Positions 1-7,747 of a stretch of 23,132 bases of DNA are shown piece by piece (within the stretch, counting starts at the first letter, position 1; each line of letters opens with the position of its first letter). The stretch comes from Aliarcobacter sp. (GTDB lineage: Bacteria > Campylobacterota > Campylobacteria > Campylobacterales > Arcobacteraceae), in contig JALRJW010000278.1 in the NCBI GenBank assembly GCA_023268955.1, positions 1-23,132 on the forward strand. The letters are read 5' to 3'. The notes under the pieces are model-generated. The model saw only the letters and a program-made list of their open reading frames with translations. It did not search any database and had not been told where the DNA came from. Both the position numbers and the translations under genes were made by a program.

Positions 1-884
1 GTATGTAACTCTCTTTGATATTTTTCAGCATCAAATTTTTGTTCAAAATAATCATCAATTGCTGTTCTATATGCTTTAGCTGTAACAGCAGCATAATAAG
101 GTGATTTTGTTCTACCTTCAATTTTTAAAGAATCAACACAACCTGAATCTAAAATCTCTTGTAAATGAGACGCTAAGTTCATATCTTTTGAATTAAAAAT
201 ATATGTTCCAACACCTGGTTCTTCTTCCAATCTAAATAGTGTGCCATGGTCTTCATTTGCTGCATATAATGTGTATTCAAATCTACAATCATTCGCACAA
301 GATCCTCTATTTGGAACTCTTCCCATTTGAACAGCAGATACTAAACATCTTCCTGAATATGCAAAACACATAGAACCATGAACGAAAATCTCTATTTCCA
401 TATCAGGTAAATGTTTTTTAATCTCTTTAACATCTTTTAGTGAAATTTCTCTAGCAACAACGATTCTTTTTACACCCATATCCCAAAATACTTGAGCATC
501 TAAATAGTTTAAAACATTTGCTTGAGTTGATAAGTGAATATCAATTTCAGGAGCAATTTCTCTACATAATCTTACAACACCAGGAGCTGCTACAATAAAA
601 CCGTCAGGTTTAAGTTCAGCCATTTGTTTAATGTGTTTTTTTAATAATTCAATTTGTGAATTAAAAGGAAAACCATTGATTGTTGCATATACTTTTTTAC
701 CTCTAGCATGTGCGTAATCAATTCCCTCTTTAAAAGTTTCAAAAGTAAACTCTTTTCCTGCTCTAATTCTTAAACTAAAGTGCGACACACCAGCATAAAC
801 AGCATCAGCACCATAGTTAATAGCAATTTTTAATTTCTCTAAATTTCCAGCAGGTGATAGTAATTCAACCTTGTTATTTGTCAT
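1..884 (-). CDS. Peptidase U32 family protein, 3' end cut by window
   Basis: The reading frame opens with ATG at 882-884 and stays open to the window edge, so about 294 N-terminal residues are present and the C-terminus is missing. It begins MTNNKVELLSPAGN, the typical N-terminus of the U32 family. Around residues 170-181 it carries the U32 signature HGSMCFAYSGRC, followed by RGSCANDCRF; these Cys residues are those that family members use to hold an iron-sulfur cluster. Characterised relatives (TrhP, RlhA) act in prephenate-dependent RNA hydroxylation, and older annotations call them collagenase-like peptidases. The start is supported by GAAGGAAA just upstream. Family assignment is firm; the RNA substrate cannot be told from sequence. 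Confidence 0.9.
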   Translation of the reverse strand, partial: MTNNKVELLSPAGNLEKLKIAINYGADAVYAGVSHFSLRIRAGKEFTFETFKEGIDYAHARGKKVYATINGFPFNSQIELLKKHIKQMAELKPDGFIVAAPGVVRLCREIAPEIDIHLSTQANVLNYLDAQVFWDMGVKRIVVAREISLKDVKEIKKHLPDMEIEIFVHGSMCFAYSGRCLVSAVQMGRVPNRGSCANDCRFEYTLYAANEDHGTLFRLEEEPGVGTYIFNSKDMNLASHLQEILDSGCVDSLKIEGRTKSPYYAAVTAKAYRTAIDDYFEQKFDAEKYQRELH

Positions 885-940
885 AAATTTCCTTCAATTA
901 ATTAATAATTATTTATCTTAGTAATAGTTAATTTTTTGCA

Positions 941-953
941 ATTATATCAAAAA
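941..953 (-). promoter_or_regulatory. Extended -10 promoter for the U32 gene
   Basis: The minus strand reads TTTTTGATATAAT, with the TATAAT box at 941-946. This is the T-rich/TG-extended -10 form known for Campylobacterota sigma-70 promoters. The same 13 bases recur upstream of the alpha/beta hydrolase gene (7674-7686). It lies about 57 bases upstream of the U32 start codon. Confidence 0.6.
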
Positions 954-1000
954 TAGCTGAATTTTTTAAATGTGGAGAGTTTTTGTCTTAATTAAATGAA

Positions 1001-1020
1001 AAAGCTTCCTTAAAAGCTTT
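1001..1020 (-). terminator. Weak hairpin at the chemoreceptor stop codon
   Basis: The inverted repeat AAAGCTT / AAGCTTT (7 bp, 6-base loop) overlaps the stop codon of the chemoreceptor gene. On the minus strand it is followed by TTCATTTAATT. The stem is short and the T-tract is broken, so this is only a possible terminator. Confidence 0.4.
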
Positions 1021-3919
1021 CCCATTCATCGTCATCTTTAACTGTAGGTTTAATGATAGTTGGTTTTTTTGGTTCATAAGCAGGTGCTTGTTTTGAAGTT
1101 TTAGGAGATTGAGATTCTACTGTTTTTAAAACCACTTCTTTAACTTCTGTTTTATTACTTGAATTCAAAATTGATTCTTTTGTAATATTATCTTTTTTGA
1201 TTTGATCCAAACATTTAAATACATTATTTGTTACATGATCTAATTTATTTGAAATCATGATTAATGAGCTATTGTCTTTACTGTTTTTAGCATTTTGATC
1301 AACATAATCTTGAACTAATTTATGTACTTCTTCATGATTTTTTCTTAAATCTTGCCAATTTGATGTTTTAGTAAATGATTGATTAGCTGACTCAGAACTA
1401 ATAATCCATTTACCAAGATCACACTCATTTGGTTTAGTTACTTGCCAAGTAGTTTTAGTGTTTCCTACTTTTTCAAAGTTATTATTTTTAAACTTAATGT
1501 GATCATTTTTTAATTTTGCAATATTAAATACTAAATCTACATCAGCAACTTCTTCTTTTGTTTTTTGATTAAATTTAGCTCTGTCTGCAATAGCTAAAAG
1601 ATTTGAAGATAAAGTTGAAACTTCACTTGCTAAATGACTAATTGTAGTTGCACTATTTGCATTGATTTGTGTAGCTTTATCTAAGGCATTGATTGTATCA
1701 TTAATTTGAACAATACCTTTTTCTTCTTCTCTACTTGCTTCAGATACATCAGAAATTAATCCAATAGTTTGATTGATTTTTTCATTTAAGTTGTTATATC
1801 CACCAATCATTTCATTTGCAATACTTTTACCTTCATTTGCCTTTGTTGTTGCTAATTCAACAATATTTTTAATTTCTCTAGCAGCTTCAGCTGATCTATT
1901 AGCTAAGTTTCTAACTTCTTGAGCAACTACAGCAAATCCTTTTCCAGCTTCACCAGCAGTTGCAGCTTCAACGGCTGCATTAAGTGAAAGAATATTAGTT
2001 TGGAAAGCAATTTGATCAATTACTGTAATTGCATCATTAATAGATTGAACTTGAGCATCAATCTCTTCCATAGCAACTGTAGTTCTATTTGCTAAATTTT
2101 GACCATCTGCTGATGAATTTTGAAGTTCATTTGCTAGATTTGACATTTGATTTACTTTTGCAACATTTGATTTTACGATAGATGTTATCTCTTCAATTGA
2201 AGCAGCTGTTTCTTCTAAAGCAGCAGCTTGTTGATTTGCAGAAGATGATAATTCATCTGATGATTTAGATAAAATAGCTGTATCGTTGTTTAATTTTCTA
2301 CCACTTTCTGTAATCATAGTTAAAAATTCAGATACTGTAGTTCCAACTAATCTTGTTGAACTAATAATTGAAGATACAATACCACTAACTTTAGATGAAT
2401 CAATATTATTTTCTCCACCTTCTTTAAAGTTTGAAACACCATATTCAATTAAGATATTATTTAATGTCGATAAGTTTTTATTAGTTTCATCTATCATTGA
2501 ATTAATTGAAACTTTTAATTTTTTAACTAAAGGATTTGAAGAATCTCCTTCGATTTTATAAACATAAAATCCATTAATAACTTTTGTAATTACATCATCA
2601 ACTTCTTCAATAACTTTAGCATCTTCTTTTACACCATTCTCAAGTTTATTTACATAAGAGTTAAAACTATCTACTAATTGTCCAACCTCATCATTAGATA
2701 TCTTCATAATTTCTTTGTTTTCATTGTCATTTGAATTAGTCATGTCAACTATAGCATTATTAAGCATTTCAAATGGAACTGAAATAGTTTTTTTAATTAC
2801 GATACTATAAATTATCACAGCAATAATTATGGCAATTAATCCAACTACTAATGTCATTAAAACAACCGTATCAATTATTTCTGATGTTGATTTTTTAACA
2901 TCTGCAACTTCAGCTTCAATATCTGTTACATAAGCCCCTGTTCCAATAATCCAATCCCAAGCTTCAAATTTTTGAACATAAGAGAATTTTTTCTGTGGAT
3001 TATCAAATCCTGGTTTTGGCCACATATAAGTAACTAAACCACCCTCTTTTTTTGCATTTGCCATTTTTGAAAACTCAACAAATAAATACTTTCCTGCTTT
3101 ATCTTGAGATTTAGATAAATCTTTTCCATCAAGAGAAGGTTTTATTGGATGCATAATCATAGTAGGTTTTGAATCATTAATCCAAAAATATCCATCTTCA
3201 CCAAATCTCATTTCTGAAATAGTTTTTAATGCTTCAGCTTTCATTTTTTCAGTTACATTAGATACATATTCTCCTGTACCGATTACCCACCCAAATGGCT
3301 CAAATAATTTAACATAAGAAACTTTTGGCTGTGGTGCATCAAATCCTGGTTTTGGCCATACATAATCAACAAAACCGTCTTTGTTTGCTTTAGCTACAGC
3401 AGCAAACTCTTTAAAGATTTGTTTACCACCCTTATCTTTATATTCATATAAATTTTTACCATTAAGTTCTGGTTTAATAGGGTGCATCACAATAACTGCA
3501 TCAACATCATTTATCCAAAAATATCCACTTTCTCCATATCTTGAACTTTCAACTATCTCTTTAAGTCTTAATTTCAATGATTTTTCAGACAATACACCAT
3601 TAAACTTTTTATATTCAGATTCTAAAATTGAAAACAAAAAATTTGTCTGATTTTTTAAATCATCTTGAACTTCTACCTTAATTTTGTCTATTGCAGTTCT
3701 ATCATAATAACTTTGAATAGTTTTCATAGCTAATGATACATAGTTTTGTAGCTCAACTTCTTTTTTTGCATATGCAGTACTAGAAAAAGTATTTACACTT
3801 TTTTCTGAAAAACCATTCATTGTTCTAACTGAATTAATTGATAATACAGCAGAAACTAAAATAATTATTACTACAGACAATGTTAATATTTTTGCTTTAA
3901 TCGACAAGTTACTAAGCAT
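1010..3919 (-). CDS. Methyl-accepting chemotaxis protein: double Cache, HAMP, signalling, CZB, EWESF tail
   Basis: A 969-residue transmembrane chemoreceptor. Membrane segments are at about residues 9-30 and 352-376. Between them are two similar Cache-type repeats (about 130-220 and 240-330), each with GYFWIND, a HPIKP motif, WPKPGFD and a final IGTG.YV, indicating internal duplication. A HAMP-like region follows, then the methyl-accepting domain with its conserved tip at about 635-670 (QIAFQTNILSLNAAVEAA). Residues 805-870 form a CZB zinc-binding domain with ligands H807, C833 (in ECDLGKW), H862 and H866. CZB receptors elsewhere sense redox, hypochlorous acid or zinc. The last five residues, EWESF, fit the xWxxF tether for CheR/CheB after a Pro/Lys-rich linker. 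An AGGAG site precedes the start. Ligand unknown; Cache domains of this type often bind small carboxylates. Confidence 0.95.
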   Translation of the reverse strand: MLSNLSIKAKILTLSVVIIILVSAVLSINSVRTMNGFSEKSVNTFSSTAYAKKEVELQNYVSLAMKTIQSYYDRTAIDKIKVEVQDDLKNQTNFLFSILESEYKKFNGVLSEKSLKLRLKEIVESSRYGESGYFWINDVDAVIVMHPIKPELNGKNLYEYKDKGGKQIFKEFAAVAKANKDGFVDYVWPKPGFDAPQPKVSYVKLFEPFGWVIGTGEYVSNVTEKMKAEALKTISEMRFGEDGYFWINDSKPTMIMHPIKPSLDGKDLSKSQDKAGKYLFVEFSKMANAKKEGGLVTYMWPKPGFDNPQKKFSYVQKFEAWDWIIGTGAYVTDIEAEVADVKKSTSEIIDTVVLMTLVVGLIAIIIAVIIYSIVIKKTISVPFEMLNNAIVDMTNSNDNENKEIMKISNDEVGQLVDSFNSYVNKLENGVKEDAKVIEEVDDVITKVINGFYVYKIEGDSSNPLVKKLKVSINSMIDETNKNLSTLNNILIEYGVSNFKEGGENNIDSSKVSGIVSSIISSTRLVGTTVSEFLTMITESGRKLNNDTAILSKSSDELSSSANQQAAALEETAASIEEITSIVKSNVAKVNQMSNLANELQNSSADGQNLANRTTVAMEEIDAQVQSINDAITVIDQIAFQTNILSLNAAVEAATAGEAGKGFAVVAQEVRNLANRSAEAAREIKNIVELATTKANEGKSIANEMIGGYNNLNEKINQTIGLISDVSEASREEEKGIVQINDTINALDKATQINANSATTISHLASEVSTLSSNLLAIADRAKFNQKTKEEVADVDLVFNIAKLKNDHIKFKNNNFEKVGNTKTTWQVTKPNECDLGKWIISSESANQSFTKTSNWQDLRKNHEEVHKLVQDYVDQNAKNSKDNSSLIMISNKLDHVTNNVFKCLDQIKKDNITKESILNSSNKTEVKEVVLKTVESQSPKTSKQAPAYEPKKPTIIKPTVKDDDEWESF

Positions 3920-4051
3920 TAATTACTCCTATTAATATCTGGATAACATTTTATCTCTTTATTACTTTAAAATTACTAATAATAACTTTTTATAGGCCTT
4001 GAATCTCTCCCACTATATCGATTTGTATACAATTTGTTAAAATTAATTAGA

Positions 4052-4057
4052 TATAAT
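4052..4057 (+). promoter_or_regulatory. -10 box for the secreted rhodanese
   Basis: TATAAT lies 27 bases before the ATG at 4085, with the ribosome site AAGGAA at 4074-4079 in between. The spacing fits a short leader. No clear -35 box is seen, as is usual in this group. Confidence 0.5.
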
Positions 4058-4084
4058 TTGAAATATTTAAAAAAAGGAAAATTC

Positions 4085-4756
4085 ATGAAAAAGACATCAT
4101 TATTTATTATTTTATCATCATTCCTTGTTGCTTCAAGTTTAGAAAAAATTGGAGTTGAGACAAATTATGTAGATGAACAAGGTAATAAAAAAGCCATTCT
4201 AATAAAAAGAGATAAACCTGCAGAGTGTTTTAGCGTAAAATTTGATCCAAAAATTGTTTTAGGTGGTACAGCTGCAAATAAATCAGTTCCTCAAAATTGT
4301 AAAAGAGATTTTGTAACATACATGGGTAAAGTATCTCCTATTAAATTTTCTGATAAAGTAGAAACTTATGGTGAAGTTGAAGTTTTAGAGTTTATTGAAA
4401 AAGCTAATGAAAACAAAAACTATCTTTTAGTTGATTCAAGAACTGAAGATTGGTATTATCACTCAACTATTCCAAGTGCTGTAAATATTCCATATTTATA
4501 TGCAAATAAATCTCAGTACATTAATGAATTTAACGAGATGATGAAAACACTTGGGGCAAAAGAGACTAAAAATGGATATGATTTTACTGATGCTAAAACT
4601 ATTCTTTTATTTTGTAATGGTGTATGGTGTGGACAATCTCCAGAAGCTATGAAACAACTTATAAAATACGGATACCCTGAAGAAAAAATGAAATGGTATA
4701 GAGGTGGAATTCAATCTTGGATTAGTCTAGGTTTCCCTACAATTAAACCTGAATAA
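4085..4756 (+). CDS. Secreted rhodanese-like sulfurtransferase, twin-Cys loop
   Basis: A 223-residue protein starting MKKTSLFIILSSFLVASS, a signal peptide, so periplasmic. An in-frame ATG at 4034 would add 17 residues upstream, but it lies before the TATAAT box and would bury the signal peptide; 4085 has a good ribosome site. The rhodanese fold occupies about residues 95-220, with the loop CNGVWCGQS: catalytic Cys177 plus a second Cys182. An N-terminal extension (about 20-95) holds Cys48 and Cys72. The same loop (CNGxWCGQ) and ending (YRGG.Q.W.SLGF) occur in the rhodanese inside the sox cluster at 11933-12583, so the two are paralogues. It probably handles sulfane sulfur in the periplasm; donor and acceptor are unknown. 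Confidence 0.85.
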   Translation: MKKTSLFIILSSFLVASSLEKIGVETNYVDEQGNKKAILIKRDKPAECFSVKFDPKIVLGGTAANKSVPQNCKRDFVTYMGKVSPIKFSDKVETYGEVEVLEFIEKANENKNYLLVDSRTEDWYYHSTIPSAVNIPYLYANKSQYINEFNEMMKTLGAKETKNGYDFTDAKTILLFCNGVWCGQSPEAMKQLIKYGYPEEKMKWYRGGIQSWISLGFPTIKPE

Positions 4757-4759
4757 TAA

Positions 4760-4786
4760 ATTGTAGAAGAAACTTTCTTCTACAAT
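4760..4786. terminator. Hairpin shared by convergent genes
   Basis: A perfect 12-bp inverted repeat with a 3-base loop (arms 4760-4771 and 4775-4786) lies just after the rhodanese stop and overlaps the last codons of the opposite-strand HD-GYP gene. Flanking T-tracts are modest on both strands. It probably serves as a bidirectional terminator. Confidence 0.6.
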
Positions 4787-5844
4787 ACATCTTCTAATTG
4801 ATTGATAATAGTTTTATCTAAATATCCATCATCTGCTAATTCATCTAAAACTTCTAATGCTTCATCTTTTTTCATAGCTTTTCTAAATGGCTTATTTTGA
4901 GTCAAAGAATCATATACACTTATAATTTGTAAAATCCTATCTTTAAAACTAATATTTTTAGCATCAAGTCCAAAACTGTAACCATATCCATCTATTCTTT
5001 CTTGCACCTTCTGTGCTAAAGATGAAATATCATTAAAGCCTTGAATATTGTTTAGAACTTTTTTTGTATAGTATGGATATTCTTTAATGTGTTCACTTTC
5101 ATCTATATTTAACTTCTCTTTTTTATAATAAATATCTTTTTTTATAGCAATTTTACCTATATCTTTTAAGCTTGCAGCAATCATAAATACATATTTATCT
5201 TTATGCTCAAATTCATAATAATCGCAAACTCTATTAGCTAGTTCAACTATGTTGGAATTATCATTTAACAAAGTATTAAAGTATTTTGTAAACTCTAATA
5301 GTTCCTCAAATTTAAGAATTTTTGTAAAATCAGATAATGATGCATAAATAAAATAAACCATATCATTTTCATTTTTTAGATCACACCATAATACATAATC
5401 TTCCAAATATGCCAACATTATTTCTTTATGTATTTCATCAAATTCTATTAGATTTTCTAGATATTGCTTGATTGTAACCTTGTTATTTAGATTTGAATCA
5501 TCAAAATTAAATTTTTTCAATAAATCATCAATTAATAAAATTATTCTAAGAAGTTCTTGAATATTTTCATGATTATTAAACGGAAATTTATTGAAATCTA
5601 AATCTTTATTGTGATATAAACCCAGATTATATGCTAATGCCAATGAGCATAAATCAGATAGTTTTTCATCTTCAAAACCTAATGCTTCACCTATTTTTAT
5701 TGAAAGAAATGCACTCTTTCTTAGGAATAGTTTGTTTGTATTATATAAATCATCTAAATATATATCAAATACATGAGCAGTTGCCAACAAAAAGTTGTTT
5801 AGATTAAAATTAATTTCTTTCTTTTTATCCATTTTTTTATCCAT
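4780..5844 (-). CDS. Degenerate HD-GYP domain protein
   Basis: A 354-residue cytoplasmic protein. Its C-terminal half aligns by motif with HD-GYP c-di-GMP phosphodiesterases, but most metal ligands are changed. The HD motif is K227-D228 in SLKDIGKIAI; the HxxxHP-like element is HIKEYP (252-257); HHE is replaced by QER (281-283). The GYP loop is kept as DGYGYSFGL (285-293), and YDSLTQNKPFRKAM (311-324) matches the late D-x-L-T-x-x-R-P-Y-R element. The N-terminal half (about 40-80) looks like a second, more eroded HD bundle. It is therefore predicted to be an inactive HD-GYP, perhaps a binding or scaffold protein. The start is a 12-base tandem repeat (MDKK-MDKKK), so Met1 and Met5 are both possible; a weak GGAAAA supports Met1. 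Confidence 0.75.
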   Translation of the reverse strand: MDKKMDKKKEINFNLNNFLLATAHVFDIYLDDLYNTNKLFLRKSAFLSIKIGEALGFEDEKLSDLCSLALAYNLGLYHNKDLDFNKFPFNNHENIQELLRIILLIDDLLKKFNFDDSNLNNKVTIKQYLENLIEFDEIHKEIMLAYLEDYVLWCDLKNENDMVYFIYASLSDFTKILKFEELLEFTKYFNTLLNDNSNIVELANRVCDYYEFEHKDKYVFMIAASLKDIGKIAIKKDIYYKKEKLNIDESEHIKEYPYYTKKVLNNIQGFNDISSLAQKVQERIDGYGYSFGLDAKNISFKDRILQIISVYDSLTQNKPFRKAMKKDEALEVLDELADDGYLDKTIINQLEDVL

Positions 5845-5856
5845 AAGTTTTCCATA

Positions 5857-5862
5857 ATTATA
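5857..5862 (-). promoter_or_regulatory. Possible -10 box for the HD-GYP gene
   Basis: TATAAT on the minus strand lies only 12 bases upstream of the first ATG, so a transcript from here would have almost no leader. That would favour the internal Met5 start or another promoter. AT richness makes chance matches likely. Confidence 0.3.
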
Positions 5863-5881
5863 ATTTAAAGTGATATTACAA

Positions 5882-5887
5882 TATAAT
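5882..5887 (+). promoter_or_regulatory. -10 box for the SoxH-like gene
   Basis: TATAAT lies 26 bases before the ATG at 5914, followed by a clear AAGGAG at 5904-5909. It stands back to back with the HD-GYP promoter in a 69-base divergent gap. Confidence 0.5.
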
Positions 5888-5913
5888 TCATAATTATTTA
5901 GTAAAGGAGATTT

Positions 5914-6843
5914 ATGAAAGATAAAATTATTGCTACAACCTTATTATGTGCTACATCGCTTTTTTCTTTTGATTATAAAATAGAACCAAAACAAGTTAAT
6001 AAAACTACGTGGTGTGCACATGGTGCATATGAAGCCCCAACAAAACAAAATGGTGGGTATATGTCTAATTCTTGTTATATTAAAACAAATGAGAATTCTT
6101 TAGTTGTAATTGATACCGGTTCAAGTTATGCACAAGCAAAACAAACTTATGAAGAAATGAGTAAAGAGTATGGGAAACTTCCAGTAATAGCAGTTATAAA
6201 TACTCATCCACATGATGATCATTGGTTAGGTAACTCTTTTTACAAAGAACAGTTCAATGCAAAATTAATAGGTTCAGACGCGATTAATAAACAAATTAAA
6301 ATGGGTAAAGAAAATATAAGAATTTTTCATGCGTTAAGTGATGAACAAATTAAAAATACTAAATTAGTTGAAATTGATCAAGTTATTAATGAAACTACAA
6401 CATTAAATTTAGGAAATAAAGAGTTTACTTTGGTTCCAATTGGTAAAAAAGCTCATTCAAGCGATGATATATTTATATATGTTCAAAGTGACAAAATTTT
6501 GTTTGCTGGAGATATTGTAATGAATGGAAGAATTACATCAAATAGAGATGGTTCAGTTATTGGGACATTAAAGGCTTTAGAGATGATGGAAGAAAAAAGC
6601 TGGGATAATTTAGTACCAGGTCATGGCCATGATACATCTAAAAATGCTATTAATGAAACTAAACAATATTTTACTTTATTAAAGCAAAGAGTACTTGAAG
6701 CTATTGAAAATGATGTTGGTGTTGGAAATGTAACAAAAGTTGTTACAATGGAAGAATTTAAAGATAAAGCTATGTATGATATGCTTAATTCTAGAAACGT
6801 TTTTGATGCATACGGTGAATTAGAATTTTATGAAGGAGATTAA
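5914..6843 (+). CDS. SoxH-like periplasmic metallo-beta-lactamase-fold hydrolase
   Basis: A 309-residue protein with a short N-terminal signal peptide (to about residue 18). The metallo-beta-lactamase fold is complete: H98-P-H100-D-D102-H103, H181 in KKAHSSDD, D200 in LFAGDIV, and PGHGHD at 235-240. The core is preceded by the VVIDTG strand. All ligands for a two-metal site are present. Proteins of this type next to sox or quinoprotein genes are annotated as SoxH or quinoprotein-relay zinc hydrolases; the reaction of SoxH is unsettled, with thiol or thioester/persulfide hydrolysis proposed. Position beside sulfurtransferases and sox genes fits a sulfur-related role. The AAGGAG site fixes the start. 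Confidence 0.8.
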   Translation: MKDKIIATTLLCATSLFSFDYKIEPKQVNKTTWCAHGAYEAPTKQNGGYMSNSCYIKTNENSLVVIDTGSSYAQAKQTYEEMSKEYGKLPVIAVINTHPHDDHWLGNSFYKEQFNAKLIGSDAINKQIKMGKENIRIFHALSDEQIKNTKLVEIDQVINETTTLNLGNKEFTLVPIGKKAHSSDDIFIYVQSDKILFAGDIVMNGRITSNRDGSVIGTLKALEMMEEKSWDNLVPGHGHDTSKNAINETKQYFTLLKQRVLEAIENDVGVGNVTKVVTMEEFKDKAMYDMLNSRNVFDAYGELEFYEGD

Positions 6844-6856
6844 TTTCCTTCATAAA
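6827..6856. terminator. Hairpin shared by convergent genes
   Basis: A perfect 11-bp inverted repeat with an 8-base loop (arms 6827-6837 and 6846-6856) covers the last codons and stop of the SoxH-like gene. It is followed on the plus strand by an AT-rich stretch with TTTTT. It occupies the gap to the convergent hydrolase gene. Confidence 0.55.
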
Positions 6857-6861
6857 TTAAA

Positions 6862-7638
6862 TTAATTTTTAACCATTTTTGCAAATGCTTCAACAGAAGG
6901 AGTAGTCATATCTAAATCTACATGTTCTGCACCTTTAACTTCAACTAATGTTGCATTTAAACCAGCTTTCTTAACTACATCATAAAAAGAAATTGTTGTT
7001 TGAGGTAATGAAATTTTATCCGCTGTTCCATATACAAACGTGTAGTTTGTATCTTTAATATTACTTAATACATTTGACATTGAAATTAAGTTTTTATTCC
7101 CTGTTTCAGCCTGAATATCGTATCGTCCTCCAACTAAATGAGCATTTGAGATCAATCCTGGTCTAAGTCCAGTTAATGTAGCTCCCATCATAGCCCCTGC
7201 TGAGTGTCCAATATAATTTACAGTTTTAGCTTCATATCTATCTTTTAAAGCTTGAACTAAATCACCTAAAAACTCTACGTACTCTTTTTTTGCACCTAAA
7301 TTTTTCACACCTTCATGGGCTAAAGCAGTAAAATTATTTGTTGAAGAACCTGAATATCCAGGTAATGCAACGGCAATTGTTGTTAAATCTGTACTAAAAT
7401 TAATTGTCTCTGCAAATGGTCCATATCTTCCTAAGGTATTTGCTCCATCAGGCCATGTTCCATGAACAATAATATTAATTGCATCACTATCACCCTCAAA
7501 AACTCTATACTCTATACATTCTCCACCTGCATAAATAAATTCATCACCTTTTTCAACACACTCATCTTGTGAAACAACAGCTGCATTTAAACTAACAGCT
7601 GCACTAATACTTAAAATACTAATAATTTTCTTAATCAT
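6862..7638 (-). CDS. Secreted alpha/beta-hydrolase
   Basis: A 258-residue protein with a signal peptide (MIKKIISILSISAAVSLNAA). It has the alpha/beta-hydrolase elements: an oxyanion strand IIVHGTWPDG (56-65), the nucleophile elbow GHSAG with Ser146, a likely acid Asp207 in YGTADKISLP, and His239 in GAEHVDLD. Cys27 and Cys41 flank the start of the mature domain and could form a disulfide. It stands alone on its strand between two metallo-beta-lactamase-type genes and has its own promoter. The substrate is unknown; an ester or thioester is plausible, and a link to sulfur metabolism rests only on its neighbours. AAAGGA precedes the start. Confidence 0.8.
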   Translation of the reverse strand: MIKKIISILSISAAVSLNAAVVSQDECVEKGDEFIYAGGECIEYRVFEGDSDAINIIVHGTWPDGANTLGRYGPFAETINFSTDLTTIAVALPGYSGSSTNNFTALAHEGVKNLGAKKEYVEFLGDLVQALKDRYEAKTVNYIGHSAGAMMGATLTGLRPGLISNAHLVGGRYDIQAETGNKNLISMSNVLSNIKDTNYTFVYGTADKISLPQTTISFYDVVKKAGLNATLVEVKGAEHVDLDMTTPSVEAFAKMVKN

Positions 7639-7673
7639 TATAAATCCTTTGCTAATAATATATAACAGCTCAA

Positions 7674-7686
7674 ATTATATCAAAAA
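7674..7686 (-). promoter_or_regulatory. Extended -10 promoter for the hydrolase gene
   Basis: The minus strand reads TTTTTGATATAAT with TATAAT at 7674-7679, identical over 13 bases to the promoter of the U32 gene. It lies about 36 bases upstream of the start codon. Confidence 0.6.
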
Positions 7687-7714
7687 CATAATGTAATTTT
7701 CAATTTTAGTAATA

Positions 7715-7720
7715 TATAAT
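7715..7720 (+). promoter_or_regulatory. -10 box for the rhodanese/metallo-beta-lactamase fusion
   Basis: TATAAT lies 27 bases before the ATG at 7748, followed by GAAGGA as ribosome site. It is in the divergent gap with the hydrolase gene. Confidence 0.5.
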
Positions 7721-7747
7721 ATTTTTTAATAAATTAGAAGGATTTAA

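Noticed and set aside
2286..3650. Plus-strand frames within the chemoreceptor gene (2286-2561, 3381-3650)
   Set aside because: They are antisense to a well-supported gene, show no domain or ribosome site, and arise from AT-rich codon composition.
4034..4084. Longer N-terminus for the first rhodanese starting at 4034
   Set aside because: It would begin upstream of the TATAAT box at 4052 and place 17 residues ahead of a clear signal peptide; the ATG at 4085 has AAGGAA at good spacing.
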